Source: Enterobacteriaceae bacterium UBA2655
GTDB taxonomy: Bacteria; Pseudomonadota; Gammaproteobacteria; Enterobacterales; Enterobacteriaceae
Direction: 5' to 3'
Assembly (NCBI GenBank): GCA_002359495.1
Contig: DENB01000110.1
Span: 1 to 25,999, forward strand
Length of the DNA: 25,999 nt
Shown here: positions 11,639 to 22,406 of the stretch, in pieces
Layout of the letters: each line of letters opens with the position of its first letter
Numbering within the stretch: position 1 is the stretch's first letter
Notes under the pieces: generated by a model
Told to the model about the DNA's origin: nothing
The model's input: the letters and a program-made list of their open reading frames with translations, nothing else
The model's database searches: none
Program-made: the position numbers and the translations under genes

Positions 11639-11657
11639 AGCCCGGGCAAGCCGGGCT
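11639..11657 (-). other. Intergenic hairpin between apaG and apaH
   Basis: AGCCCGG (11639-11645) pairs with CCGGGCT (11651-11657) around a 5-base loop. On the minus strand it is followed by CGTTGTTTTC, which is only moderately T-rich. It could set the apaH to apaG expression ratio by partial termination or RNA processing. That role is inference. Confidence 0.4.
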
Positions 11658-11668
11658 GGTTCAGAAAA

Positions 11669-12046
11669 TTAATGAATATGGGATTGCACCGCGAGTCGGA
11701 ACACCGGAATCTCAATGTGGAACGGATCGCCCTGATCGTCAACCATCCGATAGTGGCCCTGCATGGTGCCCATGGGGGTTTCAAGAATGGCTCCGCTGGT
11801 GTACTGGTATTCGCTGCCGGGTTCGATCAGCGGCTGTTCGCCGACCACCCCTTCGCCCTGAACTTCCGTCTCGCGGCCGTTGCCGTTAGTGATCAGCCAG
11901 TAGCGTCCCAGCAGCTGTACCGCGCTGCGCCCCAGATTACGAATAGTCACCGTATAGGCGAAAACGTAGCGATCCTCTTCCGGTGACGATTGCGACTCAA
12001 TGTAGAGACTCTGCACCTGGACACATACGCGGGCCGATTCACTCAT
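11669..12046 (-). CDS. apaG: ApaG domain protein
   Basis: The 125-residue protein is the stand-alone ApaG (DUF525) fold, an immunoglobulin-like beta sandwich of uncertain biochemical role. The same domain occurs in eukaryotic F-box and polymerase-delta interacting proteins. Highly conserved runs are visible: [41 protein letters not shown] and GTMQGHYRM, ending in IPVFRLAV. It lies 4 bases after the rsmA stop codon, so translation is probably coupled, and upstream of apaH as in E. coli. Confidence 0.96.
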   Translation of the reverse strand: MSESARVCVQVQSLYIESQSSPEEDRYVFAYTVTIRNLGRSAVQLLGRYWLITNGNGRETEVQGEGVVGEQPLIEPGSEYQYTSGAILETPMGTMQGHYRMVDDQGDPFHIEIPVFRLAVQSHIH

Positions 12047-12050
12047 GGAC

Positions 12051-12875
12051 TCAGTTCTCCTGCGGTTCGCCCTGATGGCTGCTCAGCCAGTTGGCTAACT
12101 GGCAATACTGCGCCACCGAGATGTTTTCTGCGCGCAGCGTCGGATCGATGCCCATTTCATCCAGCGCGTCGGCGCTAAACAAATGGCCCAGACTGTTGCG
12201 CAATGTTTTACGACGTTTGCCAAAAGCTTCGGTGGTGATACGACTCAGCATACGCACATCGCTGACCGGATGCGGCGGTTTCGCATAGGGAACCAGACGT
12301 ACCACGGCGGAGTCGACTTTAGGCGGCGGCGTAAAAGATTCCGGTGGGACTTCCAGCACCGGGATGACCTGGCAGTAATATTGCGCCATGACCGTCAGTC
12401 TGCCGTAAGCTTTGCTGCCCGGCCCGGCAACCAGACGGTTCACCACCTCTTTTTGCAGCATGAAATGCATGTCCTTGATCGAACCAGTATAGCTGAAAAG
12501 GTGAAACATCAATGGCGTCGAGATGTTGTAAGGCAGGTTGCCGAAGACGCGCAGCGGCTGACCGCGTTCCTGCGCCAGGTTGGCGAAGTCGAAAGTCATC
12601 GCATCCTGTTGAAAGATGGTGAGCTTGGGACCGAGGAAAGGATGCGTTTGCAGACGCGCCGCCAAATCGCGGTCGAGTTCGACGACCGTCAGCGCATCAA
12701 GACGTTCGCCGACCGGCTCGGTCAGCGCGCCCAAGCCGGGTCCGATCTCGACCAGCGCTTCAGAGCGCTGAGGATGAATGGCGGCGACGATGCTGTCGAT
12801 AATGTACTGATCGTTCAGGAAGTTTTGCCCGAAACGTTTACGGGCGTAGTGCCCCTGATGGACGCGATTATTCAT
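12051..12875 (-). CDS. rsmA: 16S rRNA (adenine(1518)-N6/adenine(1519)-N6)-dimethyltransferase
   Basis: This 274-residue enzyme (KsgA) dimethylates two adjacent adenines in the 3' terminal hairpin of 16S rRNA, using S-adenosylmethionine, late in small-subunit assembly. Loss of function gives kasugamycin resistance in E. coli. The N terminus [14 protein letters not shown], the SAM-binding [14 protein letters not shown] and the catalytic NLPYNIST motif are intact. The C-terminal helical domain is present ([20 protein letters not shown]). The start overlaps the end of pdxA by 8 bases, and apaG follows directly, as in E. coli. Confidence 0.97.
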   Translation of the reverse strand: MNNRVHQGHYARKRFGQNFLNDQYIIDSIVAAIHPQRSEALVEIGPGLGALTEPVGERLDALTVVELDRDLAARLQTHPFLGPKLTIFQQDAMTFDFANLAQERGQPLRVFGNLPYNISTPLMFHLFSYTGSIKDMHFMLQKEVVNRLVAGPGSKAYGRLTVMAQYYCQVIPVLEVPPESFTPPPKVDSAVVRLVPYAKPPHPVSDVRMLSRITTEAFGKRRKTLRNSLGHLFSADALDEMGIDPTLRAENISVAQYCQLANWLSSHQGEPQEN

Positions 12876-13866
12876 TACTGCTCTTAATCATGGTGATGGC
12901 GAGGTTAAGCGCCGTGATAAAGCTGCCCGGCTCCGCCTGACCCAGCCCGGCCAGCTCAAGCGCGGTGCCGTGGTCAACGGAGGTACGGATAAACGGCAGG
13001 CCAAGCGTGATGTTCACCGCGCGGCCGAAACCCTGGAATTTTAACACCGGCAGCCCCTGATCGTGATACATCGCCAGAACCGCATCGGCGTTGCTCAGGT
13101 ATTTGGGCTGAAACAGCGTGTCCGCTGGCAGCGGTCCGGTAAGTTGGATGCCCTGCTGACGCAGCGACTCCAGGGCGGGGATAATCGTATCGATCTCTTC
13201 CCGACCCATATGGCCGCCTTCACCGGCATGGGGGTTCAGGCCGCAAACGTAAATATGCGGCCGGGCGATGCCGAATTTTTGCTGTAAATCGCGATGCAGA
13301 ATGGTGACCACTTCATGCAGGCTTTCGCGCGTAATGGCGGCGGAGACATCTTTCAACGGCAGGTGGGTGGTCGCGAGCGCCACGCGCAGCGCTTCCGTCG
13401 CTAACATCATTACCACGCGATCGCCGCCGGCGCGCTCGGCGAAAAACTCGGTGTGGCCGGTGAACGGGATGCCGGCGTCGTTAATCACGCCCTTATGCAC
13501 CGGGCCGGTCACCAGCGCGGCGAATTCGCCGTTCAGACAGCCGTCGCAGGCGCGCGCCAGCGAGGCCAGCACGTAGTGGCTGTTGTCGACGCACAATTCG
13601 CCCGCTTTGACCGGCTGCGCCGTTTCCAGCGGCAGCAGAGTCAGGGTGCCGGCGCGCTGCGGCTGCGCCGGGGCACCGGGTTGATACGCGCGCAGCGTCA
13701 GCGGCAGGCCGAGCGTCGTCGCGCGGCTTTGCAGCAGTTCCGCCGAGGCGCAGACCACCAGCTCGACCGGCCAGTCATACTGCGCCAGCTGAACGGCGAG
13801 ATCGGGACCAATCCCGGCGGGTTCGCCGGGCGTGATCGCCACACGAAAATTACTGAGCATTGGCAT
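12868..13866 (-). CDS. pdxA: 4-hydroxythreonine-4-phosphate dehydrogenase
   Basis: The product (330-332 residues) oxidises 4-phosphohydroxy-L-threonine with NAD in the DXP-dependent pathway to pyridoxal 5'-phosphate. It has the [13 protein letters not shown] terminus and three metal-binding histidines in [18 protein letters not shown] and [10 protein letters not shown]. The substrate-binding [10 protein letters not shown] loop and the C-terminal [14 protein letters not shown] are also present. Two ATG codons (13866 and 13860) are possible. The second gives the same N-terminal length as the E. coli protein. Either start overlaps the surA 3' end by 11-17 bases, so coupling is likely. The stop overlaps rsmA. 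Confidence 0.96.
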   Translation of the reverse strand: MPMLSNFRVAITPGEPAGIGPDLAVQLAQYDWPVELVVCASAELLQSRATTLGLPLTLRAYQPGAPAQPQRAGTLTLLPLETAQPVKAGELCVDNSHYVLASLARACDGCLNGEFAALVTGPVHKGVINDAGIPFTGHTEFFAERAGGDRVVMMLATEALRVALATTHLPLKDVSAAITRESLHEVVTILHRDLQQKFGIARPHIYVCGLNPHAGEGGHMGREEIDTIIPALESLRQQGIQLTGPLPADTLFQPKYLSNADAVLAMYHDQGLPVLKFQGFGRAVNITLGLPFIRTSVDHGTALELAGLGQAEPGSFITALNLAITMIKSSNE

Positions 13867-15145
13867 CCAGTATCTTCACATAGGCGCCGGCGCGCTGTTC
13901 CTGCATCCAGGTTTGCGCTTCTTCAGCGAATTTACGGTTAAACAGCAGGCGATAAGCGCGCTCTTTCTGCGCCGCGTCGGTTTTGTCAACCTGACGGGTC
14001 GCCAGCAGTTCGATCAGGTGCCAGCCGAAAGAGGAGTGCACCGGCTGGCTCAGCTGTCCCTTTTGCAGGCGCAGCAGAGCGTCGCGGAACGCGGGATCGT
14101 AAACTTCCGGCGTGCTCCAGCCGAGATCGCCGCCCTGGTTGGCGGAGCCGGGATCTTCAGAGAACTGCTTCGCTGCGGCGGCAAAAGTGGTTTTTCCGCT
14201 GCGGATATCCGCGGCGATCTGCGTCAGCTTCGCGCGTGCCTGGTCGTCAGTCTGGATCGGCGACGGCTTCAGCAGGATATGGCGCGCATGCACCTCGGTA
14301 ACGGAGATGTTTTTGCTTTCGCCGCGCAGGTCGTTCACTTTCAGAATGTGAAAGCCGACGCCGGAACGGATCGGGCCGACGATGTCGCCTTTTTTCGCTG
14401 TGCCGAGCGCGCGGGCGAACAGCGTCGGCAGCTCTTCGATTTTGCCCCAGCCCATATTGCCGCCTTTCAGCGCCTGCGGATCGGCGGAATAGGTCACGGC
14501 CAGCTTGCCGAAGTCAGCGCCGTTATTCAGTTCGCTCACTAACTGCTTCGCCAGCGATTCCTGGTGATCCACCTGTTCCTGCGTCGGGTTTTCCGGCAGC
14601 GGCAGCAGAATATGGCTGATGTTCAGCTCGGTGCCCTGCGTGTTTTGCGCGGCCAGCTGCGTGGAAAGAGTATCCACCTCCTGCGGCAAAATGGTCACGC
14701 GACGGCGCACCTCATTGTTGCGCACTTCGGCAATCAGCATCTCTTTACGGATCTGCGCGCGATAATCGCTGTAGTTGACGCCGTCGTAGGCCAGTCGGCT
14801 GCGCAGCTGATCGACGCTCATGCGGTTTTGCGCGGCGATGTTCTGAATCGCCTGGTCCAGCTGCTGATCGTTGATTTGCAGGCCCGCTTTTTCGCCCATC
14901 TGCTGAATAATGTTGTCCATGATCTGACGCTCAAGGATCTGATGGCGCAGCGTACGGTCGTCAGGCAACTGCTGACCCGCCTGCTGCGCCTGGTCTTTGA
15001 CGGTGCGCATCATACTATCGACGTCACTCTCCAGAACCACGCCGTTATTAACCACGGCGGCGACTTTATCAACCATTTGTGGGGCTGCAAACGCGGCGTT
15101 GGCCGCCAGGGCCGTGCCAAGAATCAGCATTCTCCAGTTCTTCAT
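13850..15145 (-). CDS. surA: Periplasmic chaperone and peptidyl-prolyl isomerase SurA
   Basis: This 431-residue periplasmic chaperone guides unfolded outer-membrane proteins to the BAM complex. It begins with a signal peptide ([20 protein letters not shown]), followed by the N-terminal chaperone domain ([20 protein letters not shown]). Two parvulin domains follow at about residues 173-275 ([19 protein letters not shown]) and 284-385 ([20 protein letters not shown]), then the short C-terminal helix. Architecture and length agree with E. coli SurA (428 residues). It lies 54 bases downstream of lptD, whose product is itself a client, and overlaps pdxA. Confidence 0.97.
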   Translation of the reverse strand: MKNWRMLILGTALAANAAFAAPQMVDKVAAVVNNGVVLESDVDSMMRTVKDQAQQAGQQLPDDRTLRHQILERQIMDNIIQQMGEKAGLQINDQQLDQAIQNIAAQNRMSVDQLRSRLAYDGVNYSDYRAQIRKEMLIAEVRNNEVRRRVTILPQEVDTLSTQLAAQNTQGTELNISHILLPLPENPTQEQVDHQESLAKQLVSELNNGADFGKLAVTYSADPQALKGGNMGWGKIEELPTLFARALGTAKKGDIVGPIRSGVGFHILKVNDLRGESKNISVTEVHARHILLKPSPIQTDDQARAKLTQIAADIRSGKTTFAAAAKQFSEDPGSANQGGDLGWSTPEVYDPAFRDALLRLQKGQLSQPVHSSFGWHLIELLATRQVDKTDAAQKERAYRLLFNRKFAEEAQTWMQEQRAGAYVKILDANAQ

Positions 15146-15199
15146 ACTTTATCCATTGTTGTTTCCGCACTGCGGGATTGCCTGTCAAACATCACAACA

Positions 15200-17563
15200 T
15201 CAGAAAGCGCGCTGGTAAGGGATAATGCCCTGACGCAGCATTTGGTCGGTGCCTAAGCCGTAGTTAGGACTCAGGCCGCGCAGCTCAATGTTGAATGAGA
15301 TTTGGTTATCGTATTCACTGTTTTCGTTTTCCCAACCGTTGATTTTGCGCTCGTAGCCCAGGCGAATCGCGTAACAGCAGGAACTGTACTGCAAACCGAC
15401 CAGCTGCTCCGCCGGCTTGTTATTACGCGTGTCGTAGTAATACGCGCCGACCAGAGACCAGGCGTCAGCAATCGGCCAGCTGGCGGTTGCGCCGACCTGA
15501 GAGATGCCGTTTTTATAAATCGGGTTATCCACCAGGTTCGAGTTGTTCAGCGCGGTCGCGACATACTCCGGGCTGCTGTAACGGTAGCTCAGCTGCACCA
15601 TGCGATCCGCATCGCGGCGGTACTCCAGCACCGAGTTGCCCTGGGAGACGTTATTGAGGCGCGTATCGTATTGGATACCGCCGCGTATCGCCCAGCGATC
15701 GCTAATTTTCCAGTATGTATCGCCAGCCCAGTTCAGGCTGCCGGTATCATCTTCCTTCGTGGTGTCGTTCGCACCGGTGCGGGAAGGGGTAAACGCGTAG
15801 ATTTGACCTACGGAAACGTTAAAACGTTCAACCAGATCGTTATCATAAATACGGGTCGTCACACCGGTCGCCACTTCGTTAGCCGACGCGATACGATCGA
15901 GGCCGCTGTAGGTACGGTCGCGGAACAGGCCGGTGTAATCTGTTTGCAGCAGCGTCGAATCGTACGGATAGATATGGCTCTGATCGCGGTAGGGCAGGTA
16001 AAGATACTGAACGCGCGGCTCCAACGTCTGGGTGTAGCCCTGCGCCCAATCCATATCGCGGTCGAACACCAGACGGCCGTCCACTTTGAACTGCGGCAGC
16101 GTGCGGTTGACCGACTCTTTCAGCTGATTGTCGCGACTGCTGCCCAGCGAGTTGTAGTAATCGACATCATTCTGCTCATAGTGCGTCGCCAGAAACTTCG
16201 CTTCGGTATCCAGGCTGGCCCAGCCGTTGGAGATCGGCAGATCGAGCGTCGGCTCGACATGCAGGCGGGTAGCGTCCGGATAGCGCGAGTTGACGTTGGT
16301 GAATTTCACCGCCTGGGCGTAGATGCGGCCGTCGAACGGACCGATATCGTTCTGATAGTAGTTCAGGTCGAGCTGCGGCTCGGCGCGATAGACGTTCGCG
16401 TTATCGGTGCCGAATACCTGGAAATCTTTGGTGGAAAGCGTGGCGTCCCAGTTGGTGTCCGCATAGCCGAAGCTGAATTTCTGCGTCGCATAGCCGTCAG
16501 TGGAGCTATGGTACTCCGAGTCGAGATCGTTGAAGTAGTAGCGATCGCTGACTTTGGTGTAGTCCGCATTGAAGCGCCAGTGCTGGTCGTAAACGCCGGC
16601 GTGACGCCAGTAGAAAAGCCAGCGGTTCGAGTCGTCATCTTCCGAGATGCCGCGATCCTGCTTATCGCGATCGTATTGATCGTCCGACGGCAGATAATCG
16701 AACTCGACCAGGCCCGCGCCTACTTCAGTCAGGTAACGGAACTCGTTCTGCCACTGCAAGCCGCGTCGGCTCATATAGTGCGGGGTGATGGTGGCGTCCA
16801 TCTGCGGCGCGATGTTCCAGTAATAGGGCAGCATAAACTCGAAGCCGTTTTTGCTGCCATATTTCGCGTTCGGGATCAGGAAACCGGAGCGACGGCGGTC
16901 GCCGATCGGGAGCTGCAGATAGGGGCTATAAAAAACCGGTACCGCGCCGAGCTTGAAGCGCGCGTTCCAGATCTCCGCCACCTGCTCCTCGCGGTCCTGA
17001 ATCACTTCCGAGCCGACCACGCTCCAGCTGTTGCTGCCGGGCAGACAGGAGGTAAAGCTGCCGTTTTCGAGGATGGTGTAGCGATTGTTGCCGCGCAGTT
17101 TCATCTGATCGGCGGTGCCGCGTCCCTGGCGGCCCACCATTTGATAATCGCCGTTCCAGACGTTGGTGTCTTTCGTATCCAGATTCGACCAGGCTTTCGG
17201 ACCCCTCAAAATTACCTGATTATCGTCATAATGCACGTTGCCCAGCGCGTCTACGGTGCGTACCGGCTTGGTCTGCCCCTCTTGCGTGCGTTGATGCAGC
17301 TGCACTTCGTCGGAGTTCAGGCGACTGTTGCCCTGTTGAATATTGACGTTGCCGCTGAATACCGCGTCATTGGGATAGTTTCCCTTCGCATCGTCTGAAT
17401 GGATAGTGACGGGCAGTTCGTTGGTGTCGCCATTCACCAGCGGACGGTTATAGCTTGGCACGCCCAGCATACACTGCGACATCAGATCGTCGGCGAGGGA
17501 AGCCTGACTGTAGAGCGCTGCGCCAATCATGGTGGCCAGCAGAGTAGGTATACGATTTTTCAT
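15200..17563 (-). CDS. lptD: LPS-assembly protein LptD
   Basis: LptD (787 residues; E. coli 784) is the outer-membrane translocon that, with the lipoprotein LptE, inserts lipopolysaccharide into the outer leaflet. A signal peptide ([20 protein letters not shown], then ASLA) precedes mature Cys31 (SQCMLGV). The periplasmic beta-taco domain follows ([20 protein letters not shown]), then the large C-terminal barrel. The four cysteines needed for the two long-range disulfides are present: Cys31, the one in FTSCLPG, and the adjacent pair in SSCCYA. I chose the ATG at 17563, which matches the E. coli start. Upstream in-frame ATGs (17599, 17596, 17584) would put 12 charged or non-signal residues ahead of the signal peptide. 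It heads the surA-apaH cluster. Confidence 0.97.
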   Translation of the reverse strand: MKNRIPTLLATMIGAALYSQASLADDLMSQCMLGVPSYNRPLVNGDTNELPVTIHSDDAKGNYPNDAVFSGNVNIQQGNSRLNSDEVQLHQRTQEGQTKPVRTVDALGNVHYDDNQVILRGPKAWSNLDTKDTNVWNGDYQMVGRQGRGTADQMKLRGNNRYTILENGSFTSCLPGSNSWSVVGSEVIQDREEQVAEIWNARFKLGAVPVFYSPYLQLPIGDRRRSGFLIPNAKYGSKNGFEFMLPYYWNIAPQMDATITPHYMSRRGLQWQNEFRYLTEVGAGLVEFDYLPSDDQYDRDKQDRGISEDDDSNRWLFYWRHAGVYDQHWRFNADYTKVSDRYYFNDLDSEYHSSTDGYATQKFSFGYADTNWDATLSTKDFQVFGTDNANVYRAEPQLDLNYYQNDIGPFDGRIYAQAVKFTNVNSRYPDATRLHVEPTLDLPISNGWASLDTEAKFLATHYEQNDVDYYNSLGSSRDNQLKESVNRTLPQFKVDGRLVFDRDMDWAQGYTQTLEPRVQYLYLPYRDQSHIYPYDSTLLQTDYTGLFRDRTYSGLDRIASANEVATGVTTRIYDNDLVERFNVSVGQIYAFTPSRTGANDTTKEDDTGSLNWAGDTYWKISDRWAIRGGIQYDTRLNNVSQGNSVLEYRRDADRMVQLSYRYSSPEYVATALNNSNLVDNPIYKNGISQVGATASWPIADAWSLVGAYYYDTRNNKPAEQLVGLQYSSCCYAIRLGYERKINGWENENSEYDNQISFNIELRGLSPNYGLGTDQMLRQGIIPYQRAF

Positions 17564-17745
17564 ACGCGGTATCGAGAATTCCATGAAAACTGGCATCATG
17601 CCGACAATCGGGTCAGAGACTAACGTACACTATGGCGTTGCGCCAGTGTTAATCCTTGTCTGTCCGCGTTGCCGTTAGGCGCTTGGATAAATGACAGGTA
17701 TGATAAAGCAAATTTAAGCCGCAAGCATGGCGAATTGAGGAGTTT

Positions 17746-18567
17746 ATGCGCTACTGGGGAAAAGTTATCGGCCTTGTGCTGGGGTTGCTTTCCGGCACTG
17801 GCTTTTGGGGTATCGTGATCGGCCTGATTATCGGCCATATGATTGATAAGGTGCGGGGCGCGCAGGGACAAAGTTACTTCGCCAACAACCAAACCCGGCA
17901 AAATTTATTCTTTCTGACCACTTTTCAGGTGATGGGCCATCTGACGAAATCCAAAGGCCGCGTGACCGAAGCGGATATTCAGATCGCCTCGTTATTAATG
18001 GATCGCATGCAGCTGCACGGCGACGCGCGCGGCGCAGCGCAGCGCGCGTTTCGCGACGGCAAGCAGAGCGATTATCCGCTGCGCGCCAGGCTGCGCGAGC
18101 TGCGCAGCGCCTGTTTCGGTCGCTTCGATCTGATCCGCATGTTTCTGGAGATTCAGATCCAGGCCGCTTTCGCCGACGGTTCGCTGCATCCGAACGAGCG
18201 TCAGGTGCTCTATGTGATCGCGGAAGAGCTGGGGATTTCGCGCACGCAGTTCGACCAGTTTCTGCGCATGATGGAAGGTGGCCAGCAGTTCGGCGGCGGC
18301 TACTCGCAGGGCGGCGCGTCGCAGAACGGCTATCAGCAGGCGCAGCGCGGACCGACGCTGGAGGACGCCTGCAGCGTGCTCGGCGTGAAAAGCAGCGACG
18401 ACAGCATGACCATTAAACGCGCCTACCGCAAACTGATGAGCGAACACCATCCCGATAAGCTGGTGGCGAAAGGGCTGCCGCCGGCGATGATGGAGATGGC
18501 GAAGCAGAAAGCGCAGGAAATTCAGGCGGCGTACGATCTGATCCGACGCGAAAAAGGCTTTAAGTAA
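17746..18567 (+). CDS. djlA: Co-chaperone DjlA
   Basis: DjlA (273 residues) is a membrane-anchored J-domain partner of DnaK, linked in E. coli to capsule (Rcs) signalling. A single N-terminal membrane segment is glycine-rich ([20 protein letters not shown]), which in E. coli mediates dimerisation. A central TerB-like helical domain follows (about residues 55-180), then a Gly/Gln-rich linker ([20 protein letters not shown]). The C-terminal J domain carries the essential HPD motif ([13 protein letters not shown]). The ATG at 17746 is preceded by GAGGAG. It is divergent from lptD across a 182-base gap that must hold both promoters. I could not place them convincingly. Confidence 0.96.
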   Translation: MRYWGKVIGLVLGLLSGTGFWGIVIGLIIGHMIDKVRGAQGQSYFANNQTRQNLFFLTTFQVMGHLTKSKGRVTEADIQIASLLMDRMQLHGDARGAAQRAFRDGKQSDYPLRARLRELRSACFGRFDLIRMFLEIQIQAAFADGSLHPNERQVLYVIAEELGISRTQFDQFLRMMEGGQQFGGGYSQGGASQNGYQQAQRGPTLEDACSVLGVKSSDDSMTIKRAYRKLMSEHHPDKLVAKGLPPAMMEMAKQKAQEIQAAYDLIRREKGFK

Positions 18568-18621
18568 CATGGGTTGCCTTGTTCGCGCTGTCAGCGACGA
18601 CCGCGCAAGCAAGGCGACAAG

Positions 18622-19275
18622 TCAAAAATCGGCGGGCTGACGGAACGTCATGGCATTGCCGAATTTCGGATGAGTGATAGTTAAGCTTTCTGCATGCAGC
18701 AGCAGACGCGGCGCCATCGCTTTCGCCTCCGGGTGCGCATAGAACCCGTCGCCGAGAATCGGATGGCCCAGCGCCAGCATATGAACGCGCAGCTGGTGGG
18801 ATCGTCCGGTGATCGGCTTCAGCACTACGCGCGCGCTGTTATCGCTCAGATATTCCACCACCTGATAGCCGGTCTGCGCCGGCTTGCCGTGCTCAAAACA
18901 GACCTTCTGTTTCGGGCGGTTCGGCCAGTCGCAAATCAGCGGCAAATCGACCACGCCTTCCTCCGGCCGCGGATGACCCCAGACGCGCGCCACGTAGGTT
19001 TTCGACGGCTCGCGCTCACGAAACTGGCGCTTCAACTCGCGCTCCGCCGCTTTGGTCAGGGCGACCACGATAACGCCGCTGGTCGCCATATCAAGACGGT
19101 GCACCGATTCCGCCTGAGGAAAATCACGCTGAATGCGCGTCATCACGCTATCTTTATGCTCCTCCAGACGTCCGGGCACGGAGAGCAGCCCGCTCGGCTT
19201 GTTGATCACCATGATGTGATCGTCCTGATAAAGGATATGCAGCCAAGGCTCCAGCGGCGGATTGTAAGGTTCCAT
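18622..19275 (-). CDS. rluA: 23S rRNA pseudouridine(746)/tRNA pseudouridine(32) synthase
   Basis: RluA (217 residues) isomerises uridine 746 in 23S rRNA and uridine 32 in several tRNAs to pseudouridine. The RluA-family catalytic motif HRLDMATSG is present with catalytic Asp62. KPSGLLSVPGR and the C-terminal GRSHQLRVHMLALGHPILGD are diagnostic for the family. No S4 domain is present, as expected for RluA and unlike RluC or RluD. It lies 36 bases after rapA on the same strand, with a GGGGCC/GGCCCC hairpin in the gap (19290-19305), and converges with djlA. Confidence 0.95.
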   Translation of the reverse strand: MEPYNPPLEPWLHILYQDDHIMVINKPSGLLSVPGRLEEHKDSVMTRIQRDFPQAESVHRLDMATSGVIVVALTKAAERELKRQFREREPSKTYVARVWGHPRPEEGVVDLPLICDWPNRPKQKVCFEHGKPAQTGYQVVEYLSDNSARVVLKPITGRSHQLRVHMLALGHPILGDGFYAHPEAKAMAPRLLLHAESLTITHPKFGNAMTFRQPADF

Positions 19276-19289
19276 ACTCTGTCCGGTAC

Positions 19290-19305
19290 GGGGCCCGCAG
19301 GCCCC
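19290..19305 (-). other. Hairpin between rapA and rluA
   Basis: GGGGCC and GGCCCC pair around a 4-base loop in the 36-base gap between the two genes. No T run follows on the minus strand, so full termination is unlikely. It may tune rluA expression or act as an RNA-processing site. Confidence 0.35.
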
Positions 19306-19311
19306 TTGCGA

Positions 19312-22218
19312 TTATTGATGCGTAACGACGATCAGGCGCAGCGCGTCAAGTCGCCAGCTCGCCTCGTTGAGGCTCTCCAGCACCTGCTGACGGTTGCTTT
19401 CCAGCGCCTCGATCTCATCCTCGCGGATGTTGGGGTTCACCGCCTTCAGCGCTTCCAGGCGCGACAGCTCGGCGCTCAGCTTTTCATCCGCTTCGGCGCG
19501 CGCCGCCTCGATCAGCGCGCGCGCTTCCGGGACGATCTGCTGTTCCGAAAGTTGTAGAATGGCGTGCACATCCTGCTGCACCGCGTTGATCAGCTTGCTG
19601 CCAGTATGACGATTCACCGCGTTCAGCTGGCGGTTAAAGCTTTCGAACTCCACTTTGCCGGCCAGATTGGTGCCGTTGCGATCCAACAGCATACGCACCG
19701 GGGTCGGCGGCAGGAAGCGCGTCAGCTGAAGCTGCTTCGGCGCCTGCGCTTCCACCACGTAGATCATCTCCACCAGCAGCGTGCCCACCGGCAGCGCCTT
19801 GTTCTTTAGCAGCGACAGCGCACAGCTGCCGGTATCGCCGGAGAGGATCAGATCCAGTCCATTGCGGATCAGCGGATGCTCCCAGGTGATGAACTGGGTA
19901 TCTTCGCGCGACAGCGCCTGATCGCGATTAAAGGTAATGGTGCAGCCATCTTCCGGCAGGCCCGGGAAATCGGGCACCAGCATATGATCGGAAGGGGTCA
20001 GCACGATCAGGTTGTCGCTGCGATCCTCCTGATTGATGCCGACGATATCAAACAGGTTAAGCGCGAAGTTCACCAGTTCGGTGTCGTTATCCTGCTCCGC
20101 GATGGCGTTCGCCAGCGCCTGCGCCGATTCGCCGCCGTTCGAGTTCAATTCCAGCAAGCGGTCGCGGCCCAGCTCCAGCTGCGATTTCAGCGCGTCGTGC
20201 TGTTTGCGGCACTCATGAATAAACTCATCCAGCCCTTCGGTGCTTTCCGGCGCCGCCAGGTACTCGATCAGCTGGCCGTGCACCTTATCGTAAAGGGTGC
20301 GGCCGGTAGGGCAGGTATGCTCAAAGGCGTCCAGACCTTCGTGATACCAGCGCAGCAATACCGCCTGAGCGGTTTTTTCCAGCCAGGGAACGAAGATCTG
20401 AATGTCGTGCGCCTGGCCGATACGATCGAGACGGCCAATACGCTGCTCAAGCAGATCGGGGTTAAACGGCAGATCGAACATGATCAGGCGGCTGGCGAAC
20501 TGGAAGTTGCGCCCTTCGGAGCCGATCTCTGAGCAGAGCAGCACCTGCGCGCCCTCCTCTTCAGAAGCGAACCAGGCGGCGGCGCGGTCGCGCTCGATAA
20601 TCGATAAACCTTCATGGAACACCGCCGCGCGGATCCCTTCGCGCTCGCGCAGCACCTGCTCCAGCTGCAGCGCGGTGGCGGCTTTGGCGCAGATCACCAG
20701 CACCTTCTCTTTACGGTTGCTGGTGAGGTAGCCCATCAGCCACTCGACGCGCGGATCGAAGTTCCACCAGGTGCCGCTGTCGCCTTCGAATTCCTGATAA
20801 ATTTGCTCCGGGTAGAGCATGTCGCGCGCGCGCTCCTCGGCGCTTTTGCGCGCGCCCATGATGCCGGAGACTTTGATGGCGGTCTGATACTGGGCCGGCA
20901 GCGGCAGGCGGATCTGGTGCAGTTCGCGTTTCGGGAAGCCCTGAACGCCGTTGCGCGTGTTGCGGAACAGCACGCGGCTGGTGCCGTGGCGATCCATCAA
21001 CATGGAAATCAGCTCCTGGCGCGCGTCCTGCTTGCCTTCGCGATCGCTGTTGGCGACCTGCAGCAGCGGCTCGATATCCTGCTCGCCCACCAGGTCGTTA
21101 ATCAGATTCATCTCTTCATCGGAGATGGTTTTGTCCGCCAGCAGCATGGCGACCGCGTCGGCCACCGGGCGGTAGTGCCGCTGCTCTTCGACAAACTGGT
21201 CGAAATCGTGGAAGCGATTGGGATCGAGCAGGCGCAGACGGGCGAAGTGGCTCTCCATGCCGAGCTGTTCCGGCGTGGCGGTCAGCAGCAGCACGCCGGG
21301 GATCTGTTCCGCCAGCTGTTCGATAACCTGATATTCACGGCTCGGCGCCCCTTCAGACCAGGCGAGGTGGTGCGCTTCATCGACCACCATCAGATCCCAT
21401 TCGGCCTCCGCCAGCTGTTCAAGGCGCTGTTTGTTGCGGCGGACGAAATCGAGCGAGCAGATAATCAGCTGTTCGGTATCGAACGGATTGTCGCTGTCAT
21501 GCTGCGCTTCGGTATAGCGCGCATCGTCAAACAGCGCGAAGCGCAGATTGAAGCGGCGCAGCATCTCAACCAGCCACTGGTGTTGCAGGGTCTCTGGCAC
21601 CACGATCAGCACGCGATCGGCGCGGCCAGCCAGCAGCTGCTGCTGAATAATCATGCCCGCCTCGATGGTTTTGCCGAGGCCGACCTCGTCCGCCAGCAGC
21701 ACGCGCGGCGCATGGCGGCGGCCCACGTCATGGGCGATATGCAGCTGGTGCGGGATCAGGTTGGTGCGCATGCCGCGCAGGCCGCTAATCGGCAGACGAT
21801 ACTGCGCGCTCTGATATTTGCGCGCGCGGAAGCGCAGGGCGAAGCGATCCATACGATCGAGTTGGCCGGCGAACAGGCGATCCTGCGGCTTGCTGAAGAC
21901 CAGCTTGCTGTCGAGCATTACCTCGCGCAGCACCACGCCCGTTTCCTGCGTATCCAGCCGGGTGCCGATATAGGTCATCAGGTCGTTTTCGTTAAGTGCC
22001 TCATCGACCAGCATCTGCCAGCCTTCATGGCTGGTGATGGTATCGCCCGGGTTGAACATCACGCGGGTAATCGGAGAATCGTTGCGGGCATAGAGGCGGT
22101 TCTCGCCGGTTGCCGGAAAGAGCAGGGTGATCATGCGTGTGTCCAGCGCAACTACCGTTCCCAGTCCCAGTTCACTTTCCGTATCGCTAATCCAGCGTTG
22201 ACCCAGTGTAAAAACCAT
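19312..22218 (-). CDS. rapA: RNA polymerase-associated ATPase RapA
   Basis: RapA (HepA, 968 residues, the same length as in E. coli) is a Swi2/Snf2-type ATPase that binds RNA polymerase and aids recycling of post-termination complexes. The N-terminal Tudor-like region ([20 protein letters not shown]) comes first. The helicase core carries Walker A ([12 protein letters not shown]), Walker B DEAH ([10 protein letters not shown]) and motif III ([11 protein letters not shown]). The second RecA lobe ends with motif VI ([13 protein letters not shown]). The C-terminal half holds the RapA-specific domains. It starts at ATG 22218 and lies 188 bases downstream of polB, so it probably has its own promoter in that gap. 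Confidence 0.97.
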   Translation of the reverse strand: MVFTLGQRWISDTESELGLGTVVALDTRMITLLFPATGENRLYARNDSPITRVMFNPGDTITSHEGWQMLVDEALNENDLMTYIGTRLDTQETGVVLREVMLDSKLVFSKPQDRLFAGQLDRMDRFALRFRARKYQSAQYRLPISGLRGMRTNLIPHQLHIAHDVGRRHAPRVLLADEVGLGKTIEAGMIIQQQLLAGRADRVLIVVPETLQHQWLVEMLRRFNLRFALFDDARYTEAQHDSDNPFDTEQLIICSLDFVRRNKQRLEQLAEAEWDLMVVDEAHHLAWSEGAPSREYQVIEQLAEQIPGVLLLTATPEQLGMESHFARLRLLDPNRFHDFDQFVEEQRHYRPVADAVAMLLADKTISDEEMNLINDLVGEQDIEPLLQVANSDREGKQDARQELISMLMDRHGTSRVLFRNTRNGVQGFPKRELHQIRLPLPAQYQTAIKVSGIMGARKSAEERARDMLYPEQIYQEFEGDSGTWWNFDPRVEWLMGYLTSNRKEKVLVICAKAATALQLEQVLREREGIRAAVFHEGLSIIERDRAAAWFASEEEGAQVLLCSEIGSEGRNFQFASRLIMFDLPFNPDLLEQRIGRLDRIGQAHDIQIFVPWLEKTAQAVLLRWYHEGLDAFEHTCPTGRTLYDKVHGQLIEYLAAPESTEGLDEFIHECRKQHDALKSQLELGRDRLLELNSNGGESAQALANAIAEQDNDTELVNFALNLFDIVGINQEDRSDNLIVLTPSDHMLVPDFPGLPEDGCTITFNRDQALSREDTQFITWEHPLIRNGLDLILSGDTGSCALSLLKNKALPVGTLLVEMIYVVEAQAPKQLQLTRFLPPTPVRMLLDRNGTNLAGKVEFESFNRQLNAVNRHTGSKLINAVQQDVHAILQLSEQQIVPEARALIEAARAEADEKLSAELSRLEALKAVNPNIREDEIEALESNRQQVLESLNEASWRLDALRLIVVTHQ

Positions 22219-22406
22219 ATATTTTTAGCTCGATTCTCTTAACATGTAATGAAGATGTTCATCCGCTCACAGCCTGCAACCCGTTCATAGCAAGGGTTTT
22301 TTAGGGTAAAGCCTCTCCACCAGGCGATAAAGTCTGGTCAGGCGGTCAGAGCGGTGAGATTCAGGAAGGGCGCTATGGTACTGGAAGGCGAGACGTTCGT
22401 CACCTG

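Noticed and set aside
15302..17398. A 698-codon open frame on the plus strand across lptD
   Set aside because: It is antisense to a fully conserved lptD, has an Arg/Val/Ala-rich composition typical of a GC-rich shadow frame, and shows no family motifs.
18568..18621. Possible bidirectional terminator between djlA and rluA (GCCTTG/CAAGGC)
   Set aside because: Arms are short with a large imperfect loop and there is no T run, so I did not list it as a feature.
20614..22242. A 542-codon open frame on the plus strand across rapA
   Set aside because: It mirrors the codon bias of rapA on the other strand and has no recognisable domain or ribosome site.
22278..22302. Plus-strand hairpin AACCC/GGGTT followed by six T in the polB-rapA gap
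   Set aside because: It has only five pairs plus a bulge, and no plus-strand gene precedes it, so a terminator role has no transcript to act on.
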